Part shown: positions 24,900 through 30,665 of the stretch, piece after piece | How the letters are laid out: every line of letters begins with the position of its first letter | How positions within the stretch are numbered: position 1 is the first letter of the stretch | Source: an uncultured Rhizobiaceae group bacterium | Lineage (GTDB): Bacteria > Pseudomonadota > Alphaproteobacteria > Rhizobiales > Rhizobiaceae | NCBI GenBank assembly: GCA_938009335.1 | Contig: CALLHT010000258.1 | Coordinates: 1 to 30,665 of the forward strand | DNA length: 30,665 bases | Direction: 5' to 3' | Program-made: the position numbers and the translations under genes | The notes under the pieces: model-generated | What the model saw: only the letters and a program-made list of their open reading frames with translations | Databases searched by the model: none | What the model was told of the DNA's origin: nothing

Positions 24900-25298
24900 G
24901 TGCACGCAGTACAAGTTCGCGATCACATTATGATAGCCCATTCATTTAAGGGAGAGTTTTTCGGCCCGGCACAGGCAATGCATGGTGCAACCTTCGTTGT
25001 TGATGCCTGTTTCATGTCGAAAGAACTCGACGAGAATAATGTGGTGATTGACATAGGAGCAGCGCACGACGCGTTGAAATCTGTGCTTCAACCGATCAAT
25101 TATGCCAATCTGGACGAATTGCCCCAGTTTGCTGGCGAGAACACAACCACTGAGTTTCTAACACGTCACATCTGGGAAGCACTCGCGGAAACCGCACGCA
25201 AAGGCGGCTTGGGTAGAAAGCCGGAAGAATTGAACTCAATTCGAGTAAGCCTGCACGAAAGTCATGTGGCACTTGCTTGGTATGAAGCTGAACTCTGA
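24900..25298 (+). CDS. Divergent 6-pyruvoyltetrahydropterin synthase / QueD homologue with altered active site
   Basis: A 132-residue T-fold protein of the PTPS/QueD family, which normally acts on dihydroneopterin triphosphate. Against canonical QueD the fold landmarks are kept: AHSF with His14, MHG with His28, VVIDIGAAHDALK, NTTTEFLTRHIW and the pterin-anchoring Glu120 (LHESH). The chemistry is not: the catalytic Cys is Ala24, the third zinc His of HGH is Ala30, and the catalytic Asp-His pair is Asn67-Tyr68. It could bind a pterin or guanine-like ring without the canonical reaction, or use other residues. Start is GTG 24900 with GGAG seven bases upstream. The following glycosyltransferase starts after a 259-base gap. 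Confidence 0.8.
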   Translation: MHAVQVRDHIMIAHSFKGEFFGPAQAMHGATFVVDACFMSKELDENNVVIDIGAAHDALKSVLQPINYANLDELPQFAGENTTTEFLTRHIWEALAETARKGGLGRKPEELNSIRVSLHESHVALAWYEAEL

Positions 25299-25557
25299 TC
25301 GGAACTTAGGCTTCAGATCCACAAAAGGGCTTAAAATGGTATGAGCAAATTTGGTAGTATAGTAGAAGCAAAGCTGCAGCTAACCGTCCGGTTTGCAAAG
25401 GTTTGCGACGCATTAGACGGGCAAATTTGCCATATCCGCAGGACGCTTAAACTTGCTTTGAAATCTCGCGTCAAAGGCTTTAACCGGGACTATGGCCCCG
25501 CTTTTCAGCCTTTTCCTAATCTTTCTTCGCAATTTCGGCGTCATTTTAACCCTGTTT
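25299..25557 (+). other. 259-base gap inside the pterin-type operon
   Basis: The longest gene-free stretch in the window. An open frame starts at ATG 25341 (77 codons) but has no ribosome binding site, no recognisable domain and overlaps the glycosyltransferase start. An ATG at 25492 would extend the glycosyltransferase by 22 very hydrophobic residues. I see no terminator and no convincing promoter. It could be a decayed gene, an internal promoter region or an extended N-terminus. Confidence 0.3.
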
Positions 25558-26625
25558 ATGGGTCTGGAGCCTAAACCGTTGATCGTCAATTTCATCATTC
25601 CTGGTGATATCAATCTGCCCACTGGCGGATACCGATATGATAAGCGCATTTTGCAGGAGTGGGATACGATTGGCGTCGATAGCAATTTGATCAGTCTCGA
25701 AGGCGATTATCCGTTTCCCACCAAACGCTCAATGCAAAATGCCATTGCCTCAATTGAAGGCTTCCCACCCGCAGACATTTCTGTGGTTGATGGACTGGCT
25801 GGCGGCGCAATGCCTGAATTTATGGAAGCTCTAAGCAAACACACGAAAGTCGTCGCGCTTATTCACCATCCATTGTGCTTGGAAAATGGCCTAACAAGCA
25901 AAGAGGCATCTCATTTACGCGATACAGAGCAGGCAGGACTTGAACATGTTTGCGGTGTCGTTACGACCAGTAAAGCAACCACCGCAACCGTAAACACCCT
26001 GTTTGGCTTTGATATCGATTGCATTGAAACCGTGCTTCCTGGTGTGGAACGCGGAGGACTTGCGCCAGCACACACGACTGGTCCTGTCCGTCTTCTCTGC
26101 ATTGGGTCATTGATCGAGCGCAAAGGCCACTTCTTCCTCATCGACGCATTGGCAGGATTGAAACATTTAGAGTGGGAACTTGATTGTTTTGGAATGCTGG
26201 ACGAGCACTCTGATCTCTATAAAACACTGATGCAAAAAATTGCTGATCATAAAATGCAAGATCGCATCACATTCCACGGCAGCGTGTCTGATGATGAGAT
26301 CGAACACGCTTATTCACAATCGCATATCTTCGTTCTGCCATCTCTTTTCGAAGGCTATGGCATGGCATATGCCGAGGCAATTGTTCGAGGTCTTCCGGTA
26401 ATAGGAACAACCGCTGGCGCAATTCCAGATACCGTACCTCAATCATGTGGGATTTTGGTTGAACCGGAGAATACGATTGAGTTGCAGAATGCGATCGAAA
26501 CGCTGCTGACCGATAAAGACCAATTGAACCAGTTTCGATTAGGCGTCCAGGCATCCGCAAATGACTTTCCAACATGGGAATCATCTGCCAAGAAGTTCAA
26601 AGAGATTTTGGAGCATTGGGCATGA
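25558..26625 (+). CDS. GT4-family glycosyltransferase
   Basis: A 355-residue retaining glycosyltransferase with a GT-B fold. The N-terminal acceptor half begins LIVNFIIPGDINLPTGGYRYD with a glycine-rich loop. The donor half has LLCIGSLIERKGHFFLIDAL (conserved Arg and Lys for the nucleotide-sugar phosphates) and the EX7E-type FEGYGMAYAEAI, followed by GLPVIGTTAGAIPD. It would move a sugar from a nucleotide donor to an acceptor, which from its operon may be a pterin-like molecule rather than a lipid or polysaccharide. The frame extends to ATG 25492; ATG 25558 is chosen because the extra 22 residues are not family-like. A TTG at 25579, nine bases after GGAG, is another option. The stop overlaps the methyltransferase start (ATGA). 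Confidence 0.83.
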   Translation: MGLEPKPLIVNFIIPGDINLPTGGYRYDKRILQEWDTIGVDSNLISLEGDYPFPTKRSMQNAIASIEGFPPADISVVDGLAGGAMPEFMEALSKHTKVVALIHHPLCLENGLTSKEASHLRDTEQAGLEHVCGVVTTSKATTATVNTLFGFDIDCIETVLPGVERGGLAPAHTTGPVRLLCIGSLIERKGHFFLIDALAGLKHLEWELDCFGMLDEHSDLYKTLMQKIADHKMQDRITFHGSVSDDEIEHAYSQSHIFVLPSLFEGYGMAYAEAIVRGLPVIGTTAGAIPDTVPQSCGILVEPENTIELQNAIETLLTDKDQLNQFRLGVQASANDFPTWESSAKKFKEILEHWA

Positions 26626-27422
26626 GCGGATTTTCGTCTGAATGGTTAGCATTGCGCGAGCCTATTGATCATGCAGCCCGAAGCGAAGAAGTTATCTCTG
26701 CCCTCAGACACTATTTTCTGAATGATTGGAAGCTTGTCGTCACAGACATCGGCAGTGGAACCGGGTCGACCATTCGCGCACTAAGGCCGATTGTTTCCCA
26801 GGAGCTCACTTGGCATCTGATAGACTATGACGACACGCTTTTGTCAGAAGCAAGAAAACATGCAGAAGGCGACCGGGTGATCTTCACAGAGAATGATCTT
26901 TCAACAAGACTGGAACCGATTTTTAAACCTGCTCCCGACCTGATCACCACATCCGCATTTCTGGACTTGGTTTCTCTTGAGTGGCTGCAGCGCTTCGTGA
27001 ATGAGGTAACGGTTCGTGAAATCCCGTTCTACGCGGCCCTCACATATGATGGTCGCACGTCCAACACGCCTGAGAGCGAGATGGACGGCGAGATATTATC
27101 CGCATTTAATGCCCATCAACAAACAGACAAAGGGTTTGGAAAAGCGCTGGGGCCTGCGGCTGCAGACGAAGCAATCAGACTGTTTCAGGAAGCAGGCTAT
27201 ATCGTGTGTAGCGCTAAATCGGATTGGAAGGCCAATTCTGAACATGCTGAGTTTCAAAGGCAATTGCTATCAGGTTGGCGCAATGCCGCAAGCGAGATCC
27301 ACCCTGACAGACGTCCAGTTTTCGATCTGTGGCTCGAAGAACGAAACGCACTTATTGACGCCGGACAAAACGCAGTTATGGTTGGTCATAAAGATTTTTT
27401 TGCTGTTCCAGCAGAAAAATAA
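26622..27422 (+). CDS. Class I SAM-dependent methyltransferase
   Basis: A 266-residue protein with a Rossmann-like methyltransferase core. Motif I is TDIGSGTGS (41-49), and LIDYDDTLLSEARKHA shows the acidic end of strand beta-2 that binds the SAM ribose; TTSAFLDLVSLEWL gives a motif IV/V-like region. The target is unknown; the operon suggests a small molecule, perhaps O-methylation of a sugar or ring. The start at 26622 overlaps the glycosyltransferase stop by four bases; a longer frame to 26574 would lie inside that gene. The stop is only three bases from the stop of the convergent RibD-type gene. Confidence 0.83.
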   Translation: MSGFSSEWLALREPIDHAARSEEVISALRHYFLNDWKLVVTDIGSGTGSTIRALRPIVSQELTWHLIDYDDTLLSEARKHAEGDRVIFTENDLSTRLEPIFKPAPDLITTSAFLDLVSLEWLQRFVNEVTVREIPFYAALTYDGRTSNTPESEMDGEILSAFNAHQQTDKGFGKALGPAAADEAIRLFQEAGYIVCSAKSDWKANSEHAEFQRQLLSGWRNAASEIHPDRRPVFDLWLEERNALIDAGQNAVMVGHKDFFAVPAEK

Positions 27423-27425
27423 GCT

Positions 27426-28136
27426 TCAAGCGCCCGTTGCGCGTAAATTGCAATCAAATACGATATCACTGCCTAGCGGATACACTGTCACTTCGGGACG
27501 AATCGCTTGATTGAGCTTCTCAATCGGTAAGAGATTAAGGCCTGGCAAACCCGCACCCATAATCATCGGCGCCACAATAAGGTGCAGCCGATCAATGGCA
27601 CCGGCATCCATAAAGCGCGAGAGCGTTGTATTCCCTCCCTCTACCAAGACCTTGTAATATCCACGCTCATTCAGAGCTTCAACAATTGCCTTGGGCTCAA
27701 TATGATGATTGTCGCAGGACAGCTTTATAACATCAAAGCGATCAGCTGCGGGGTGATCAGTTTCTTCGCAAGTCACAATGATGACCTTGGGTCCGCCATC
27801 CTGAAACAGGCTGGAACTTAAGTCTACTCGACCTCTCGGATCAAGAACAACACGGACCGGATTGCTCCCCTCGCACAAGCGGACTGTCAGGCTGGGATTA
27901 TCTTCGTTGACGGCACTTACACCAACGATAACCACATCAACAACAGCACGTAATTCGTGCAGATGGCGTAAGCCTGACTCGCTGTTGATATATTTACTGT
28001 CTCCAGTGTGGGTCGCTATGCATCCATCAAGTGTTTGCCCAAGCTGCCCTATAACGACACGTTCCATCCGTCGCACAGATGAGGCGGGGTCTGTCGTGCT
28101 GATTTTGAAGGGGATGTTCTCGGGGATCGTTGTCAT
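27426..28136 (-). CDS. RibD C-terminal-type reductase (DHFR fold)
   Basis: A 236-residue protein of the RibD_C family, the reductase half of riboflavin synthesis enzyme RibD, here without the deaminase domain. Seen blocks: IGQLGQTLDGCIAT (near 29-42), HLHELRAVVDVVIVGVSAVNEDNPSLT (in pieces), PVRVVLDPRGR, and the NADPH-side VLVEGGNTTL with DRLHLIVAPMIMGAG. Stand-alone members reduce pyrimidine or pterin ribose groups or related rings. It is convergent with the PTPS-type operon with a three-base gap, and is probably functionally linked. The first 23 residues precede the conserved domain; ATG 28067 is an alternative start. A 13-codon open frame overlaps the start. Confidence 0.83.
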   Translation of the reverse strand: MTTIPENIPFKISTTDPASSVRRMERVVIGQLGQTLDGCIATHTGDSKYINSESGLRHLHELRAVVDVVIVGVSAVNEDNPSLTVRLCEGSNPVRVVLDPRGRVDLSSSLFQDGGPKVIIVTCEETDHPAADRFDVIKLSCDNHHIEPKAIVEALNERGYYKVLVEGGNTTLSRFMDAGAIDRLHLIVAPMIMGAGLPGLNLLPIEKLNQAIRPEVTVYPLGSDIVFDCNLRATGA

Positions 28137-28174
28137 GCAGCTTCTGGTTCAACAATTCGGGTAGATTGAGACAT
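28133..28174 (-). CDS. Possible 13-codon leader peptide before the RibD-type gene
   Basis: An ATG at 28174 opens a frame of 13 codons (MSQSTRIVEPEAA) whose TGA overlaps the ATG of the RibD-type gene. GGAG lies four bases before it, a little close but usable. It could couple translation of the reductase, or be the remains of a longer N-terminus lost by a frameshift. Short frames like this also arise by chance, so confidence is low. Confidence 0.3.
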   Translation of the reverse strand: MSQSTRIVEPEAA

Positions 28175-28359
28175 TAGTCTCCAGACCATGAATGCCACCT
28201 GAACGCCCATAAGCAGAAATAAAAAAATGTATCACAAATTCAACTGATTGTGATTGATAACTCCATCAAAGCATCGTCATAGCAAATGCCGCATCAAAGC
28301 TAAGAGCTTAAACATCGATCAGGCAAAGTATCACACTGTCTTCACAATGAAGCTCTGAG

Positions 28360-28719
28360 TTATCCAGCGATTGTTTTCTTGAGTGTAATAGGCTTTGGCG
28401 CTTGATTTCCAGGTGAATTCTTCAATTCACCAAGTGTCTGCTCAACATCGCGAGACTGCTTGAAAACCACCTCGCCGCCGCGTCCGAATGCGGCCTTGAG
28501 CGACATCAGGCTGCAAGAAGCAGCTAGCCGAAGACCCAGTTCACGCATATGCACTCTGTTGTAGCAGAATTGAGCGATCCTCGCTCTTTGCATTTCCGGC
28601 AAACCCTCACCAATGGCAACCGCATCAGATGGGCCAGATAGAATCTGTTGCAACACTTCCTGCTCTGAAACAGGTGCTGCATTCTGCGTATCTAGTGTAC
28701 TTTTCCTTTGGGCATGCAT
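28360..28719 (-). CDS. Small cytoplasmic protein of unknown function, candidate CtrA target
   Basis: A 119-residue, probably soluble and helical protein with no signal peptide or membrane segment. I do not recognise a domain. The central part (LPEMQRARIAQFCYNRVHMR, then ELGLRLAASCSLMSLKAAFG) looks like two or three amphipathic helices with a helix-turn-helix-like size, but no clear motif. The tail is basic and Pro-rich. A frame to 28731 exists; ATG 28719 is chosen because GAGG stands six bases upstream. A near-perfect CtrA binding site lies 54 to 68 bases before the start, which suggests cell-cycle or motility control. Confidence 0.65.
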   Translation of the reverse strand: MHAQRKSTLDTQNAAPVSEQEVLQQILSGPSDAVAIGEGLPEMQRARIAQFCYNRVHMRELGLRLAASCSLMSLKAAFGRGGEVVFKQSRDVEQTLGELKNSPGNQAPKPITLKKTIAG

Positions 28720-28772
28720 GTCGAACCTCATCGAATCGAAACCAGCGTTCGTGGATAATGAGGTTTTCTCGG

Positions 28773-28787
28773 TTAACGCAGCGTTAA
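28773..28787 (-). promoter_or_regulatory. Candidate CtrA binding site
   Basis: On the minus strand the sequence reads TTAA-N7-TTAAC, matching the alphaproteobacterial CtrA consensus TTAA-N7-TTAAC in both half-sites and spacing. It lies 54-68 bases upstream of the start codon of the gene at 28360-28719, a usual distance for activation at a -35 region. It is only 8 bases past the 3' end of the SCO gene. Confidence 0.5.
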
Positions 28788-28794
28788 TTCGAGT

Positions 28795-29451
28795 TCACGA
28801 TTTTTTGCCCGAAATATACTGTAACGTTAGTTCAACAATACGTCCTGGTTTTGTAATAGGCGGCATAAGGGTTTTGAACTCACCGTCTGGCCCAAGAAGA
28901 TAAATAAATGAACCGTGAGCATAGATAGGCCCTTCTTCAGGATGTTCGTAAACCAATGATTTCTGCACCTGAAATGCATCATACGCTTCTTGAAGGGCTT
29001 CTTCTGTCCCCGTCAAACCAACCATACGTGGGTGCAAAGACTTTAAAGGCTCTGCCATATTATCAACCGTATCCCGTTCAGGGTCGACTGTGACCAAAAG
29101 TGGGGTAACTGTTACGTCTTTGTCATCCAGCAAATCAATCGCAGCCGCCATGCTCGGTAAAGCGATCGAACAGATTGCCTTACAATTGGCGTATCCAAAG
29201 AACAAAAGCTGAAATTGCCCATTGGGACTCTTCGAAGTGCGCTCATCGCCAAACTGATTGATGAGCTTAAAGTCTCCACCTTTAATCTTAGGAAACCCTG
29301 CTGTATTAGGGCTGGTCTCTTCCTGATGCTTGAGCGCCTCTGTCAGGTCCTTGTGCACAACACCATCATGGGCAGCAAGGTCACCAACCAATGCTGATAA
29401 GGCTAAGAACCCTGATGTTACGAACGCAATTGAACGCAGTTTGAAGTTCAC
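28795..29451 (-). CDS. SCO1/SenC-family copper/thiol protein
   Basis: A 218-residue secreted thioredoxin-fold protein. After an N-terminal signal or anchor segment (about residues 8-27) the family copper/redox site is present: Cys90-x3-Cys94 (GYANCKAICS) and distal His179 (YAHGSFIYLLGP), with TVDPERDT near 121. SCO proteins deliver copper to the CuA site of cytochrome oxidase or act as thiol oxidoreductases in the periplasm. The start is GTG 29451, six bases after a strong AGGAGT. No oxidase gene is nearby; instead it follows two related secreted Cys-motif proteins, suggesting a dedicated partner. A histidine-containing stretch (AAHDGVVHKD) after the signal may add metal ligands. Confidence 0.9.
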   Translation of the reverse strand: MNFKLRSIAFVTSGFLALSALVGDLAAHDGVVHKDLTEALKHQEETSPNTAGFPKIKGGDFKLINQFGDERTSKSPNGQFQLLFFGYANCKAICSIALPSMAAAIDLLDDKDVTVTPLLVTVDPERDTVDNMAEPLKSLHPRMVGLTGTEEALQEAYDAFQVQKSLVYEHPEEGPIYAHGSFIYLLGPDGEFKTLMPPITKPGRIVELTLQYISGKKS

Positions 29452-29466
29452 AATCGGACTCCTTTA

Positions 29467-30054
29467 TTAGTTTTCAGCGGCGTATTTTTTATCAGCATCA
29501 TGGCCTAAACCAAAATATCCTGTTACCTCAATTTGTTTCACAACACGTGGATCTTTACGGAACCAAGGGCCTTTGATCTTAGCGGCTTCTTCATTGCGTT
29601 TAGCCCACGCTTTGGTCCAAAGATTGGCCTTTTTAAATTCAGGCGCACCAGCATCCCTGATTTTCTGAACCATATAGAATTTAGAGCCGTAAACCTCAGC
29701 ATCACCAACCATGATGCCATCGACGTCAACTTTTTTGCCGCAATAAGGCAGCAGATCTTCGACCGGACCGTTGAATGAGAATTGACCATTTTTTAGCGGC
29801 AGGATCAGTCTGTTATCAGCATCGCGAACGATTCCGAGCAAGCGATTACCGTTTCCGCAATTGTCTGCACAATTTCCGCTAAGCTCACACATGACATCTA
29901 CGACCTTGCCACTAAATAAAGCTTTTTCTTCTTCCTGGAAGCCAAATGTTTTTGCTGTGCTGCCCTTAGAGAAGGCGCCTTCTTCTTCAGCAAAGGCAGT
30001 GCTGGTCATCCCAAAAGCGAGTGAAGCAGCAAGTATTGTTTTTACAATATTCAT
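29467..30054 (-). CDS. Secreted Cys-motif protein of unknown function (member 2 of SCO cluster)
   Basis: A 195-residue protein with a clear signal peptide (MNIVKTILAASLAFG, cleavage after AFA near residue 22). The mature part starts acidic, then shows SGKVVDVMCELSGNC and ADNCGNGNRLLGI with Cys56, Cys62 and Cys66, and Cys105 (PYCGKKVDVDG) in an OB-like beta-rich stretch. The pattern G-x-V-x-D-x2-C followed by a Cys-containing, glycine-rich loop is shared with the neighbouring gene at 30065-30529. No domain name can be given with confidence. Metal binding or thiol chemistry with the SCO protein 15 bases downstream is a reasonable inference. ATG 30054 is chosen over a longer frame because GAGG is eight bases upstream and it gives the signal peptide. 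Confidence 0.72.
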   Translation of the reverse strand: MNIVKTILAASLAFGMTSTAFAEEEGAFSKGSTAKTFGFQEEEKALFSGKVVDVMCELSGNCADNCGNGNRLLGIVRDADNRLILPLKNGQFSFNGPVEDLLPYCGKKVDVDGIMVGDAEVYGSKFYMVQKIRDAGAPEFKKANLWTKAWAKRNEEAAKIKGPWFRKDPRVVKQIEVTGYFGLGHDADKKYAAEN

Positions 30055-30064
30055 GACTTCAACC

Positions 30065-30529
30065 TCACTGATAGTTCTTAGGGAAGGAGTTAGGAGGCAC
30101 AGACCCATAATCCTCGTGATTGAGGACCTGAATTCCATCATTGGCAATCACATTTTCAACCACAATATAATTCACGCCATCGCGAACATAGTGCAAACCT
30201 TTGGCGGAAATGATGTCCGATTGCACTTCCATCAGCGTATCTGTTTTTTCCAGAACGTCTTCGCCTTCATATTTAAGCACCATGAAAACTTCGCCTTCCT
30301 CTGTACGCACGCCAACTGGAATGCCGCCTGCTGCACACCACAACGCACAGGTGTGATGCGCCGAGCCTACAACGGCGTCTTCTCCGCCCATAACACCAGA
30401 GAAATAACACCACGTGTCGATCACTTCCCCTTTGATCTCAATAAGCTTGGCTGATGTATTTGCCAGGCTTGGTTGCGCAACCATCGTCGCTGCAGCGAAA
30501 GCCAACCCTCCGATAAGACGCTTAAACAT
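30065..30529 (-). CDS. Secreted Cys/His-motif protein of unknown function (member 1 of SCO cluster)
   Basis: A 154-residue protein with a signal peptide (RLIGGLAFAAATMVAQPSLA, cleavage near residue 23). The core reads GEVIDTWCYFSG with Cys41, then HHTCALWCAAGGIPVGV with His58, His59, Cys61 and Cys65. A Cys plus an HHxCxxxC group is a plausible metal site. The same G-x-V-x-D-x2-C start and glycine-rich end occur in the next gene downstream, ten bases away. Function not recognised. GGGAGAAG precedes ATG 30529. The 136-base region upstream contains a palindrome and an inverted repeat, so this is probably the first gene of the cluster. Confidence 0.72.
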   Translation of the reverse strand: MFKRLIGGLAFAAATMVAQPSLANTSAKLIEIKGEVIDTWCYFSGVMGGEDAVVGSAHHTCALWCAAGGIPVGVRTEEGEVFMVLKYEGEDVLEKTDTLMEVQSDIISAKGLHYVRDGVNYIVVENVIANDGIQVLNHEDYGSVPPNSFPKNYQ

Positions 30530-30579
30530 CTTCTTCTCCCTTGAAAATCTATGGCTAAAGGTAACGTGTAAAAGACAAA

Positions 30580-30629
30580 GGTCAAAACGAAGTGACCCAT
30601 ATTTTGATCACTTTTCGTTTAACGTTAAA
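30580..30629 (-). promoter_or_regulatory. Promoter-side palindromes upstream of the SCO cluster
   Basis: Three elements stand upstream of 30529. TTGACC (30580-30585, minus strand) could be a -35 box with a weak -10. AAGTGA (30590-30595) and TCACTT (30608-30613) form an inverted repeat with a 12-base centre. TTTAACGTTAAA (30618-30629) is a perfect 12-base palindrome. The two symmetrical sites lie just upstream of the presumed -35, an activator-like position. No known regulator consensus is matched. Confidence 0.3.
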
Positions 30630-30665
30630 AAGCTGTTACCGTTTTCTGGAAAGGGCTTGCGCCTC

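Noticed and set aside
25341..25574. A 77-codon frame in the gap before the glycosyltransferase
   Set aside because: No ribosome binding site, no recognisable domain and overlap with the glycosyltransferase start; kept only as part of the gap description.
29861..30454. A 197-codon plus-strand open frame
   Set aside because: It lies opposite two genes with good signal peptides and ribosome binding sites and has no domain of its own.
1..30665. Mobile elements, CRISPR arrays, tRNA or rRNA genes
   Set aside because: No transposase or integrase genes, spaced repeats or cloverleaf-like segments were found; almost all space is taken by genes.

Overview
The window looks like chromosomal DNA of a marine alphaproteobacterium, probably of the Hyphomicrobiales. 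The reasons are the complex I NDUFA9-type subunit, the sppA - ihfB - lapA order, the two dimethylsulfoniopropionate (DMSP) lyase-like cupins, and a moderate GC content that I judge by eye to be a little under 50%. The genes are densely packed and no transposase, integrase, tRNA, rRNA or CRISPR array is visible. IHF-beta is the only DNA-binding protein encoded. || Layout. (1) 1-1136, minus: start of a TauE/SafE permease and an NDUFA9-like protein. (2) 1254-9689: nucleobase and nucleoside salvage. A yeast-type cytosine deaminase and uracil phosphoribosyltransferase (plus strand) meet, stop codon against stop codon, a seven-gene minus-strand operon: ribokinase, nucleoside hydrolase, 2-oxoglutarate/Fe(II) oxygenase, BMP-type binding protein, ABC ATPase and two permeases. 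Together they would import nucleosides, split them, phosphorylate the ribose and recycle the base. (3) 9808-11570, plus: leuD and leuB of leucine biosynthesis. (4) 11578-13707, minus: a secreted four-cysteine protein, a YggT protein, a class I glutamine amidotransferase and a TerB-like protein. (5) 13781-18397, minus: a tightly packed organosulfur-looking cluster of aminotransferase, cysteate/D-cysteine lyase-family enzyme, medium-chain reductase and two tandem DddQ-type cupins. (6) 18580-20271, plus: sppA, ihfB and a LapA-domain protein. (7) 20282-23686, minus: a mannose-1-phosphate guanylyltransferase and the OpgH/MdoH glucan synthase. || (8) 23813-28136 is the most unusual part. A four-gene plus-strand operon (BchC-like dehydrogenase, divergent 6-pyruvoyltetrahydropterin synthase homologue, GT4 glycosyltransferase, SAM methyltransferase) runs into a convergent RibD-type reductase. 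The set suggests a modified, glycosylated pterin or pyrimidine product. The PTPS homologue lacks the canonical catalytic Cys, Asp and His and one zinc ligand, and the operon leader can fold into two mutually exclusive hairpins, one of which covers the ribosome binding site. || (9) 28360-30529, minus: a small unknown protein behind a near-perfect CtrA box, then an envelope cluster of a SCO copper chaperone-like protein and two related secreted Cys-motif proteins of unknown function. || Convergent gene pairs in this window have almost no space between them (0, 7, 10 and 3 bases), so conventional intrinsic terminators are absent there.
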